A program made the translations under genes and the position numbers. A stretch of 64,000 bases of DNA, from the NCBI RefSeq assembly GCF_001028665.1, contig NZ_CP011505.1:558001-622000 (forward strand), in the 5' to 3' direction. Source of the stretch: Burkholderia pyrrocinia (GTDB lineage: Bacteria; Pseudomonadota; Gammaproteobacteria; Burkholderiales; Burkholderiaceae). Position 1 is the stretch's first letter. Each line of letters opens with the position of its first letter. Below, one piece after another: positions 1-9,005 of this stretch. The notes beneath the pieces are model-generated. The model saw only the letters and a list, made by a program, of their open reading frames with translations. It was not told the DNA's origin and did not search any database.

Positions 1-3000
1 AGATGTTCGGCGTACCGGGATACACCTTGAGGTTCTCCGCCGGGACCGGTGGTGCGCCCTCGATATAGCCGATCAGCGTTGGCGCCATCTGCGCCTGACC
101 GATGTACTGCACATCGAGATCGCCGACCTTGAAGTTGCCGAACAGCGCCAGCGCCCCATCCGCCGCGACATAGACGTACGCGCGCTGATAGACGGCTACC
201 GAGCTGCCGTACGCGTCGGCTTCGAGCGCACCGTACTGGCGCGCGCCGGGCGCCCCCTTCCCGGACGCGTTGTAGGGCGTAACGAGGCCGCCCAGCGTAT
301 TTCGGATAGCCGGCAACTCGATGCCCACCGGCGCCAGTGCGCCCTGCCATTTCGGCGTGCCGTCGCCGATCCACACACCGTCGGCGCCCCAACCCGTGAC
401 GTCCGGCACCGTCGAGCCCGATCCTTCGCTGAGCGGCCAGTACGCGGCCAGGTCGGGTTCCCCCGCGACAAGTTGCGTGTACATGTTCTCGCGGATTTGC
501 TGTGCAGTGCGCTGACGCCGCCACACGCGCAGCTCGATCAGCTCGCCCGTGAACTGCCGCGCAAAGGCCGACCGGTAAAACTGCGCGCCGATCGTCGCCT
601 GCGCGTCGCCGTACCCGACCTTGTCGAGCGTATAGGCGTCCGACGTTTGCCGCGCGCCGTCGATGTAGATCGTCCAGCCGGCCCTGAACGTCGTGTGAAT
701 CCACATCTTGTCGACCGCTTCGTTGCTCAGCTCGAGGGTGGCGTCGTGTATCACCGCGTTGTTGTCGCTCTTCGCGTCGTAGGCAATGCGCCCGGAGCCG
801 GAATCGAAGCGCCAGTTGCTGATCAGGCCTTGCGCGTTCGCTTCGAGGTTGCGGTCCGCAAAGAACTCGATCTGCCAGTTCATCCGCCCGGCCTTCCACA
901 GCCGGATGTCGCCCACGGCACCTTGCAGATAGTCGCTGTAGTTGCCGGAGCCGAGCATCAGCGCCGCCTGCGTCGGCACGATCGGATCGGTCACGTGCTC
1001 GAACCCTTGCAATCTGCCGTCGATGAAAACCTTGTGCGCGAACTGGCCTTTGTCGACACGCACGAAATTGCCGCCCACCAGCTCGCCGTTGCTCGTGCCT
1101 GCCAGGTCCATCACGGTGGTGCCGAACAGGTCCGCAAACGGCCAGTAGCCGGCCAGGCCGCGATCGCTGGCGCTGGGCGGACGCGAGATCCGCTGCCGAA
1201 TCTCGTCGGCGGTCAAGCCCCTGTTCCAGATCGAAACCTCGTTGATCATGCCCGTGAACGATTGCTGGGTCGCCATGCCGCCGATCGAATAGGCCGCGTC
1301 GATTCCCGTTGCGACGAGCGCGGGCTGTACGAACGTGCCTTCGGCATGCGGTGTCGCGGCGAGCTCGCCGATCGATTGACCGTCGATGTACAGCTCGATG
1401 CCGAGCGTCGCGGAGTAGCGGCCGGCAATGTGGATCCAGTCGTCCGACCGTAGCGTCGCACTCGCCGTGGTCGTCTGCTCCACGCCGCCGACGAACGCCG
1501 TGAACGTCGGCACGCCGTTGTCGAGATAGAGCAGGAACGGCACCGGTTGCTTCGGATCGACGCTCTGAATGAGGATCTGGAGGCCCGCCTTGTACGGCCC
1601 GACGCTCTTGATCCACATCATCGTCGTGACCGCGTCGGTCGGAGCGTTCGTCATTTGCGGCAGCTTCACGTAGCTGCCGTTGTTGAACATGATCGCCGTC
1701 TGCTTCTCGAATTCGACCGTGTAGACGCCCGCGACGTGATGCCATTTGCCGATGTCCAGCGCGCGTGTCGAGGTCACCGTGCGCGCGACCTGACGCGTCT
1801 GGGTGTCCTGATTGACGCGCAGACCGAGCTTGCCGTCCGCCTCGATATACAACGACCAGCCCTGCCCGATCGCGTCGTTCCAGCGCGAGGCGACCGTCTG
1901 GGTCTGCCCGAGACTGTCGAGCCGCACCCACGCTTCGATGGTGAGCGCATCGAGCGTGCTCAACGTGTCGGCATTGCCAGCGTCGAGAAAACGCGAGCCG
2001 CCGAGCTGCAACCCGTAGTCGCTCGCGTAGGACGCCGCCACATGGGTCCACTGCCCGGGCGCGATCGCGCTCTGGCTGATCGACGCAACGGCACCTTTCG
2101 CACTGATCACGCGCCCGGTCGGGTCGAGCGCCAGCATGTAACGCGTGCCGATCTCGGGGTCCGCGCTGCCGTCGGGCTTGTCGAATACGAGCACCGTGGC
2201 GTTTTCCCCGGAACTGAACGCCGCCGGCTTCACCCACGCTTCCAGCGCGGCATCGCCCGGCAGTATCAGCGTGCCTTCGTAGCTGGCGACCTGGTCCGCC
2301 GTGAACACCTGGATGAACTGGCCCGGGTCGGTCATATCGATATCGGCGAGCGGCGGATCGTACAGCCACCATCCATCGATGCCGGCGCGCCGGCTGGACG
2401 GCGATGCCTTGCCGTCGGTGGCCTGCATCAGCGCCGGCATGCCGTTGTCCGGCCAGACGTCGGTCATCACGCTGAAGAGGTTCGAGCCTGCCCCGGAGGC
2501 CGGCTGCGGCCCCTGCTGCGCGCCGGTCGCCTGTACCGCGACCTGTGTGTAGTCATACAACACGACCCCCTGCTGGGCGGCCGTGGGATCGTCGGTCTGC
2601 TGCATCGCTTCGCCGTTGATCACTTGCGCGAACGCGTCCAGCCCGCGCGGCACCTTCGGCCAAGTCTCGACGAGCCCTTGGTTGCTGCGCAGCTCGACGG
2701 TACACAAGCCGGCGTCCGATGCGTCGATCGTGATCGCGATCAGCCGCGGCGTCGTCGACACGGGGTTCACCCATGCACCGGGCGAGCGCGCGATGAACAC
2801 CGCGTCGCCCGTCTGATCGTTGTCCGGTTTGTCCGGATCGGCCGCCAGCCACCGCACGCCGAACGACGCGCGCGCCGTCACCGTGCTGAAATGGGCCGCC
2901 ATCAGGTTGCCGTTGCCGCGTTGCGCGTAATAGAGGTGCAGCATGGAATCGCCGCCGTCGACCAGTTGCGGCGTCGTGTCGGTCGACGCAAAGGCGAGCG

Positions 3001-4669
3001 TCATGCCGCTGACGGACAGGCCGTTGGCATCCCAGGCGATCGGCGTCATCGAGGCACCGACCGGCGCCGCGCTGCGGCTCCACACCGCGCCGTCCAGCAC
3101 GCCGTCCGCGGCCGCGCCGGTCGCGGCCGAGTTGGCGACGGCCGTGAAGCGCGACGCGTCGCCCGGTTCGTCGAGGCGCCAGTAACCGGCCAGGTCGGCC
3201 CATCCGGGCGTTTGCGCAGTGAGCGACGTGCAAAGCGTCGCGAGAATCGCGTCGCGCCCGCGCGCGACGTTCCAGAGGCGCACTTCGTCGAGAATGCCGT
3301 CGACACCGGATGCGCCGCCGATGCGATATCCGCTTGCGGGCGGGTCCACCGGGATCGTGACGCCGTCGGCGGCGAGCGCGTATGGCTGACCGTTCACGAA
3401 CAGCGTGGCGTTCGTGCCGTCGTACGTCGCTGCCAGATGCACCCAGTATTCGGCTTCGACGGCGGCATCGGCCTGCACGATCACGCTCGTCCGGCCCACG
3501 GCGAAAGTCGGCACGCCCTGCGCGAGCCACAGCGCGAACGGCAGCGCCTCGCCGGACGCACTTTGAATGATCAGGCTCGTGTCGGCCGCGACTTCGTGCG
3601 GATAAAGCCACGCTTCAAACGTCATCGCCTTTGCCGGGCCGCCGACGATGGACGCAATCGCCACCTCGGTGCCGTATCGTGGCGTAAAGCTCAGGCCGGT
3701 GCCGATCGCCGGTGCGGCGGTCAATGCGAGCGATGGATCCACTTGCGCGAGCTTGCCGTCCCTGCCGATGCCGAAATCGATCACCGCGACTTGCTTGTCG
3801 TCGCCGACGGCGAGCGCAAGCATCAGGCGCAACGCACGCTTTTGCAGCGACGGGCGGCCGTCTTCGCCGACGAGCCGCTCCTGCCGGTTGTACAGCACGC
3901 ACGCCGGGCCGCTCGCCTGCTTCAGGGGCTGCCCCGACAACGACAGCGCAAAGCATGCGTCGGGCGGCACTTGACCGGACGACAGGTCGAGCGAATCCTG
4001 CAGATCGAACAAGCCGTTCGCCGCGCGCTGGATGGAAAAGCTGTTCAGCGTGTTCGCGCCGCCGTCGTAAGCGAAGATCTGCCAGCGGCTTTGCCCCGGC
4101 AGCTCGGTTGGCAGGATCGATACGGCAAACTGCCCGGCGGTCACGCCGGTGACGAACGTCAGCTCGGTGGTCGGCTCCAGGAAGCGGATGCCCTCCATGT
4201 CGGCGCTGCCGAAGGTATCGCGCCTGTCGAGCGGGATGTCGTATTTGCGGCTGCGCCGAAACCGCGTTTCCCACGCGTTGACGAGCCGGTCGAGCACTTC
4301 GTCGTAGATGAAGCGATCGACGTAAAGCGTCCCGTTCGTCGATTGCCGGAACACGTAGACGTAGGCGTCGTCGGAAATCACCTGGAACGATGCGTCGGCG
4401 GCCGGAATCGGCGCGTCCCTGAAATCGAGCACGATGACGCCGTGCCCGACCGGGCGCAGCTGACGCGGAAAGATCAGGCGCTCGAAGTCCTTCCAGACCG
4501 TATCGTCGTCGGGATTGCTCGACTGGGACGACAACAGCACGTAACCGATTTCGAACGGTTCGCCGTCCGTGCGTTGTCGTGCGCAGAATCCGAACACGCG
4601 CCCGAGATGCATGAGCGTCGTCGCATACTTGAAGCTCGCACGCGCGAGCAAGGTCTCGCGGCTGCGCAT
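1..4669 (-). CDS. Giant LamG-repeat (concanavalin A-like) protein, 3' end outside window
   Basis: Fourth gene of the RiPP operon. The frame stays open from the ATG at 4669-4667 to the window edge, giving at least 1,556 residues; the stop lies outside. The ATG overlaps the methyltransferase TGA (ATGA), which suggests translational coupling. Residues 1-340 form a beta-rich head without a recognisable signal peptide. Several LamG-like jelly-roll units follow, marked by repeated phrases such as FEAWLYPHEV, YWVHLAATYDGT, GYRIGGASG, LAGYWRLDEP, GKWHHVAGVYTVEF, DDWIHIAGRYSA and LAGYWPFADLFGT. Near the window edge it reads LIGYIEGAPPVPAENLK, a phrase I associate with large uncharacterised LamG proteins. 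LamG domains usually bind carbohydrate or protein ligands. The role here is unknown; surface display, peptide carriage or immunity are all guesses. Shorter ORFs on both strands inside it are shadows in other frames. Confidence 0.8.
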   Translation of the reverse strand, partial: MRSRETLLARASFKYATTLMHLGRVFGFCARQRTDGEPFEIGYVLLSSQSSNPDDDTVWKDFERLIFPRQLRPVGHGVIVLDFRDAPIPAADASFQVISDDAYVYVFRQSTNGTLYVDRFIYDEVLDRLVNAWETRFRRSRKYDIPLDRRDTFGSADMEGIRFLEPTTELTFVTGVTAGQFAVSILPTELPGQSRWQIFAYDGGANTLNSFSIQRAANGLFDLQDSLDLSSGQVPPDACFALSLSGQPLKQASGPACVLYNRQERLVGEDGRPSLQKRALRLMLALAVGDDKQVAVIDFGIGRDGKLAQVDPSLALTAAPAIGTGLSFTPRYGTEVAIASIVGGPAKAMTFEAWLYPHEVAADTSLIIQSASGEALPFALWLAQGVPTFAVGRTSVIVQADAAVEAEYWVHLAATYDGTNATLFVNGQPYALAADGVTIPVDPPASGYRIGGASGVDGILDEVRLWNVARGRDAILATLCTSLTAQTPGWADLAGYWRLDEPGDASRFTAVANSAATGAAADGVLDGAVWSRSAAPVGASMTPIAWDANGLSVSGMTLAFASTDTTPQLVDGGDSMLHLYYAQRGNGNLMAAHFSTVTARASFGVRWLAADPDKPDNDQTGDAVFIARSPGAWVNPVSTTPRLIAITIDASDAGLCTVELRSNQGLVETWPKVPRGLDAFAQVINGEAMQQTDDPTAAQQGVVLYDYTQVAVQATGAQQGPQPASGAGSNLFSVMTDVWPDNGMPALMQATDGKASPSSRRAGIDGWWLYDPPLADIDMTDPGQFIQVFTADQVASYEGTLILPGDAALEAWVKPAAFSSGENATVLVFDKPDGSADPEIGTRYMLALDPTGRVISAKGAVASISQSAIAPGQWTHVAASYASDYGLQLGGSRFLDAGNADTLSTLDALTIEAWVRLDSLGQTQTVASRWNDAIGQGWSLYIEADGKLGLRVNQDTQTRQVARTVTSTRALDIGKWHHVAGVYTVEFEKQTAIMFNNGSYVKLPQMTNAPTDAVTTMMWIKSVGPYKAGLQILIQSVDPKQPVPFLLYLDNGVPTFTAFVGGVEQTTTASATLRSDDWIHIAGRYSATLGIELYIDGQSIGELAATPHAEGTFVQPALVATGIDAAYSIGGMATQQSFTGMINEVSIWNRGLTADEIRQRISRPPSASDRGLAGYWPFADLFGTTVMDLAGTSNGELVGGNFVRVDKGQFAHKVFIDGRLQGFEHVTDPIVPTQAALMLGSGNYSDYLQGAVGDIRLWKAGRMNWQIEFFADRNLEANAQGLISNWRFDSGSGRIAYDAKSDNNAVIHDATLELSNEAVDKMWIHTTFRAGWTIYIDGARQTSDAYTLDKVGYGDAQATIGAQFYRSAFARQFTGELIELRVWRRQRTAQQIRENMYTQLVAGEPDLAAYWPLSEGSGSTVPDVTGWGADGVWIGDGTPKWQGALAPVGIELPAIRNTLGGLVTPYNASGKGAPGARQYGALEADAYGSSVAVYQRAYVYVAADGALALFGNFKVGDLDVQYIGQAQMAPTLIGYIEGAPPVPAENLKVYPGTPNI

Positions 4670-5736
4670 CACTGCGCTCCCGTGTTGTGCCGAACGGCAG
4701 CCAGTCGATCCGCTGCGGCATCGCCGGGGTCGGCCTCATCCGTGCCCGCCTTGCGTGCGAATGCGATCCTCGCCGTGCTCCGTGCCAGCGCCTGACGTCG
4801 CCACGCCTCCGCCAGCGTCAGCGACGACGACACGAGATCGTCATCGAGCCGCGCCTCGATCTGCTGCAGGTCGCCATTCGACGCGATCGGCGCAAGTTGC
4901 AGCGGCAAGCCGTCCGTGCCGGTTTCGAGAAACGCGATGGAGCGCGCCCACACGTGCATGCGCGACTGGAACGTCGCATCGCGCTCGCCGCGTTCCGACG
5001 CGGGGACGAACAGCGTGTGCAGCGGCGTCATCACGGGCACCGTTCGATGCAGGTCGGCCAGCTCGAACCAGAATTCGTGCGTCACGTCGCCCGGATGCAT
5101 CGGAAACCTGACCAGCACCATCGCCTGATGCGCCCCGAACGACAACGACAACGTCTCGGCCAGCGCGTCGAAGCGGTCGGCACGGGATTGCGGCCAACCC
5201 ACGTGCCACAACGTGTCGAAGTAACCGGGCTGGATGACGACGGTATCGAGCCCGGCGCTCAGCCTGATGCGCCGGGCCACGAGTTCCTGGGCGAGCACGG
5301 TCTGCAATCCGCTGGACGGATCGATGCCGAACGCGATGCAAAGATGTTCCAGGCTGGAGATGCCGGCGACGATCCGCGTGCGCAGTCCGGCGCCGTGGGC
5401 GGCCTCCAGCACGAAGCGCGTCACGAGGTCCGTCACCATCGCACTGCCCGGCTCGATCAGGACCACGGCGCCCGACTCGCGCGCCGCGCCCACCACCCGG
5501 GACGCCATCGCACGGTACATGTCGGGCCGATACTGGCCGACCTGATAGTGACCGGTATCGATGTCGACGACGTCCGCGTCGCCGGCGAGATCGGCCAGCC
5601 AGCGGGCTACGCCCTCATGACATCCGGCGTGAAACACGACCTTCGCGTGGCGAATCGCACGGCACGCCTCGACGCTCGGATGCATCGAGAAATCGAGCCC
5701 GCCGCCAACGATCGTCACTTCCGCTTCGCTATGCAT
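4669..5736 (-). CDS. Borosin-like peptide backbone N-methyltransferase (tetrapyrrole methylase fold)
   Basis: A 355-aa SAM-dependent methyltransferase with the tetrapyrrole methylase fold. Seen directly: an N-terminal VTIVGGGLDF glycine motif, a LIEPGSAMVTD loop near residues 93-103, GISSLEHLCIAFGIDP at 125-140 followed by LQT, and TPLHTLFVPA near 237-246. Y64, R70 and Y74 (in GHYQVGQYRPDMY) reproduce the spacing of the catalytic Tyr66/Arg72/Tyr76 of the borosin enzyme OphMA, which methylates peptide backbone amides. A roughly 100-residue C-terminal extension follows the fold. The ATG at 5736 overlaps the lanM stop by 8 bases, and its own TGA overlaps the next start. Unlike fungal borosins, no precursor is fused to it, so it resembles split borosin systems. 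Its likely substrate is the LanA peptide encoded upstream. The fold and family are secure; the substrate is inferred. Confidence 0.85.
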   Translation of the reverse strand: MHSEAEVTIVGGGLDFSMHPSVEACRAIRHAKVVFHAGCHEGVARWLADLAGDADVVDIDTGHYQVGQYRPDMYRAMASRVVGAARESGAVVLIEPGSAMVTDLVTRFVLEAAHGAGLRTRIVAGISSLEHLCIAFGIDPSSGLQTVLAQELVARRIRLSAGLDTVVIQPGYFDTLWHVGWPQSRADRFDALAETLSLSFGAHQAMVLVRFPMHPGDVTHEFWFELADLHRTVPVMTPLHTLFVPASERGERDATFQSRMHVWARSIAFLETGTDGLPLQLAPIASNGDLQQIEARLDDDLVSSSLTLAEAWRRQALARSTARIAFARKAGTDEADPGDAAADRLAAVRHNTGAQ

Positions 5737-8700
5737 CTGATGTCTCCTCTTCCCGATCCCGATGGGCGGACGCAATCGGGCGAGGCCCGATCCCCCACAG
5801 CAGTGCACATGGAAACTCGTTCGGATACGCGAGGCGCAGCAATTCGTAGCCGATGCCCGCGAGCCCCTGGAAAAACCCCAGGTTCTCGTTGTCGCTGCCG
5901 AACGGCCAGCTGAAGCCTTCCACCGTGCGATCCAGACGAGCGGCGGCGCGCCGGCGCGCCAACGCGACGAGCGCCGGCCTCCCGAGCGTGACGCCGGCTT
6001 CCAGCAGCAGATCGAGCCGTCCGAAATTGCCGCAGCACAGGCAGTCGAGCGCGCTCATCGGTTCCGCGACCGTGCGGGCGATCGCCCGCTCCACGTCTTC
6101 GAGCACGGCGCGTGCAGACGCGCCGTGCCGAACCATCCCGAGACGCGCCAGCCCGATCCCGGATGCGCCGTGGCACCATCGGCAGATCGCATGATCGGGC
6201 TGCGCTCGTTCGTCGGCCGCGAAGCGCAGGTCCGGCCAGTTGCCGGTTGCTTCGTCGAAGAGCGCGTGCTCGTATGCGACCCATTCCGCGGCGGCGCTCG
6301 AGCACTCGCGTCGCGCCGACGCGGCCGCGAGGCGCTCGAGCGCATAAGCGAACCCCGCCGCGCCATGAGACATGCCCGCGAGCGCACGCGCATGGCCGGC
6401 GGCGCCGCTCGCCTGAGCCGGCCGGCAGTGTGCGAGCAGATGCGCACCGCAGGCGATCGCGCGGTCCAGTCCGATCGGCCTGCCGGCCTCATGCAAGGCC
6501 AGCATGCCGAGCATGGCGCCCGCCGCCCCGCCGATGACGTCGTATGCGGTATCCGCGCCGATCCACGCGTCGCCGATGCATTGCGCGATCTCCTCGGCCC
6601 AGTCGAGCAGCACGTCGGATTCGGCGAGCTGCGCGCCCAGCACCAGAGGGTAGATGCAGGACGCCAGGCCTTCGGCTCCGCCGAGGATCCGGTCCCGGTC
6701 GGAAAAGCCGGCATGCCGTTCGCGGACGAAACGGTCGCGCAGCGTCGCAAATGCGTCGAGGCCGACCTGCCTGAAATCGTCGCGTCCGGTCGCCCGAGCA
6801 AGGGCCAGCAGGAAAACGGCGATGCCCGTCGTCCCGTCATAGAAGTTCTCGCCCAGCACCTGGATGCGCGGCTCGGCATCGATGGCGGTCGTGGGCAGGC
6901 CGATCCACGCCGCACCGCCGCCGCCGACGACGGCCAGCGACTGCAGATGCTCGCCGATCCGGGTAGCACGCTGCACCATCTCGTCCGGACGCCAGGCTCG
7001 ATCGCCGTCCTGCGGCCACGCGTCGTCGGCGAACGCGGTCGCGACGCCGTCGCGCGAGAACGCGAAGCGCATGAGCCGCCGCTGCTGCTCGAGGTGCGCG
7101 TCGTCGAATGCATCGAGCCGTGCCGCCGCGTGCGCGATCGGCGACAGCACATCGCTTTCCGGGTAGGAGAATTCGACCTCCTCGCTGCCGGCCTCATGCA
7201 ATGTCGTCCCGTCGCTTCTCATCCGGAACAGCGGCGTATCGAGGCGCAGCATGGCCGCCTGCTCGCAACGCACCCACGTCATGGTGTTCGCGTCGAGCGG
7301 ATGATGGAATCGCATCAGGAACTCGAACTCGAGACTGGCGCTCAACCCGTCCGCCAGCCGAGTCGGCTGCGCCGCACGCCGGCTCAACATCTCGTAGAAG
7401 CGCGTGTCGCGGAGCACGACCCGCACGCTGGTGTCGCGAAAGACGGCGAGCGCGTCGCGGACCGTCTCGCGATGGGCCAGAACGAAGCGACCCATGGCCA
7501 CGAGCCCCGCATCGATGTCGCCGAGATGGCCGGAAGGATCGACGACGGATTCCGCGAGCCTCGGCAGATGCCGCACGGCTGCGATCACGAGCGGCTTGCG
7601 GCCAAGCGTCATCGCATCGGTATTCGCATGCAGCCAGCCGGTCACCGTGACCTCCTCGGGTGCCGACCAGCTCAGCCCGCCGCCGATCCATCTCGTGCTG
7701 CGAAACGTATTCCAGTACGGGAGGTAGCCCGATTCGAACACCGATGCGCTCACGCGTCGCGCCGCGGCTGAGATGGCCGGATGCACGGATGGGTCGTCGC
7801 CATCGAGCCTGCCGGCGGGGCGCAGCAGCGTTTCGAGGTCCACCGGTATCGGATGGCTCCCGCATGCAATGACGTTCTCCTGATGGAAATCACAACTGCC
7901 AAGGATCTGGAACAGCGCGAGCAGCGCACCTGCACGCGCGTAGAACGCGCGTACTTCGTCGAGCGATGCACACGGCCGGGCGTCGACGAACGACGTCCAG
8001 CCGTAGCCGTCCCGGCACAGTACGTCCGGCGTCCGCAGCTCACCCGGCGCGCCGGCTGCCTGGATGCGTTGCAGGAATGTCGCCCAGGCACCATCGATGC
8101 CCAGGTCCCGAGGCTTGTAAACCAGCTGCTGCCCGCCGTCGAACCGCACGATCGCGACGCCGCGCCCGTCCCGGTGCCGATCCGACATGCCGAAATCCAG
8201 TCCGGCGACCGCACCGGGCGCGCGACCGGCGAAGAGCCGCGTGACAATCGCCTGCCGATCACGCTCGAGACGCTGCGCGAGTTCCGTCACATGCTGTTCC
8301 CACTGCAGGATGGAGATCGCGAAAAAGCGGGCAAGGACCGGCTTTCGGTCGAGCAAGCGGACGAAATGCCCGCTGCGCAGCCACGCCAGGAAATCGGCGT
8401 AAATCCGGTTCGACGCGTCCGCCGCAGGCTGGCCGTGCGATTGCCGGACAGACCGGAATGCGTCGAACCAGACGTAAAGGCTGTCGGCGAACAGGGCGGA
8501 CAGGTGCGTCGTCAGCCCCGCGCTCACGTCGTCTCGAACCGGCGCGGCCCAGAGCGAGCCATCCAGGTGGCGGGCGATGCGATCCCATACGGCGCTGCCC
8601 AACGGACGAAAGAGATCGCCAAACGGGACATTGCCGTCGTCGCGGCCGCCCGTTGCCGCGTCGCCCGCACAAACGAGCGCAATCCACGCCGGCAAGCGAG

Positions 8701-8992
8701 CCGCCCAGTCAGGCAGCGCAGCGTGACCGGCCTGCCGCGCAGGGCCGAGGCGCAGCACCGCCTGGCGCTCGCTCAGCCCGAGCCGTTCGAGATAGGTGTC
8801 GAAGTGGTGCGCGTGATCCTTCGCGGCCAACCGTCGCCAGGACGCGAAAGCGGCAGCCTCCTTGTCGCCCCCGACGCCACCGGCGTCGGGGGTGCAGGTG
8901 AGTCGCTCGCCGAGCCACGCGCTGCGAGCGACCCAATCGCGCAACGTCGATTCCGCGAGTGGAGGAAGAAGCGTGACGGCTTGCGCGTCCAT
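5729..8992 (-). CDS. lanM: Class II lanthionine synthetase LanM (CCG zinc-site type)
   Basis: A bifunctional dehydratase-cyclase of 1,087 aa, the usual LanM length. It dehydrates Ser/Thr of the precursor and adds Cys thiols to form (methyl)lanthionine. The N-terminal two thirds is the kinase-like dehydratase, with QQLVYKPRDLGID, the SCDFHQENVI loop and IPVDLETLLRP. The C-terminal third is a LanC cyclase with zinc-site motifs GMSHGAAG (H876), RWCHGASG (C940) and LCCGNFG (C986-C987). Most LanC domains have Cys-His-Gly at the last site; Cys-Cys-Gly is typical of the ProcM-like clade, known for relaxed substrate choice. The ATG at 8992 is chosen because GGAGAGGT precedes it and the family N-terminus begins there; the upstream Arg-rich extension is antisense-like. 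It starts 13 bases after the precursor stop and overlaps the methyltransferase start. Confidence 0.95.
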   Translation of the reverse strand: MDAQAVTLLPPLAESTLRDWVARSAWLGERLTCTPDAGGVGGDKEAAAFASWRRLAAKDHAHHFDTYLERLGLSERQAVLRLGPARQAGHAALPDWAARLPAWIALVCAGDAATGGRDDGNVPFGDLFRPLGSAVWDRIARHLDGSLWAAPVRDDVSAGLTTHLSALFADSLYVWFDAFRSVRQSHGQPAADASNRIYADFLAWLRSGHFVRLLDRKPVLARFFAISILQWEQHVTELAQRLERDRQAIVTRLFAGRAPGAVAGLDFGMSDRHRDGRGVAIVRFDGGQQLVYKPRDLGIDGAWATFLQRIQAAGAPGELRTPDVLCRDGYGWTSFVDARPCASLDEVRAFYARAGALLALFQILGSCDFHQENVIACGSHPIPVDLETLLRPAGRLDGDDPSVHPAISAAARRVSASVFESGYLPYWNTFRSTRWIGGGLSWSAPEEVTVTGWLHANTDAMTLGRKPLVIAAVRHLPRLAESVVDPSGHLGDIDAGLVAMGRFVLAHRETVRDALAVFRDTSVRVVLRDTRFYEMLSRRAAQPTRLADGLSASLEFEFLMRFHHPLDANTMTWVRCEQAAMLRLDTPLFRMRSDGTTLHEAGSEEVEFSYPESDVLSPIAHAAARLDAFDDAHLEQQRRLMRFAFSRDGVATAFADDAWPQDGDRAWRPDEMVQRATRIGEHLQSLAVVGGGGAAWIGLPTTAIDAEPRIQVLGENFYDGTTGIAVFLLALARATGRDDFRQVGLDAFATLRDRFVRERHAGFSDRDRILGGAEGLASCIYPLVLGAQLAESDVLLDWAEEIAQCIGDAWIGADTAYDVIGGAAGAMLGMLALHEAGRPIGLDRAIACGAHLLAHCRPAQASGAAGHARALAGMSHGAAGFAYALERLAAASARRECSSAAAEWVAYEHALFDEATGNWPDLRFAADERAQPDHAICRWCHGASGIGLARLGMVRHGASARAVLEDVERAIARTVAEPMSALDCLCCGNFGRLDLLLEAGVTLGRPALVALARRRAAARLDRTVEGFSWPFGSDNENLGFFQGLAGIGYELLRLAYPNEFPCALLWGIGPRPIASAHRDREEETSDA

Positions 8993-9005
8993 TGCGACCT
9001 CTCCG

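Noticed and set aside
1547..4795. 1,082-codon plus-strand ORF opposite the LamG gene
   Set aside because: Arg/His-rich composition without motifs; the minus-strand frame has clear LamG repeats.
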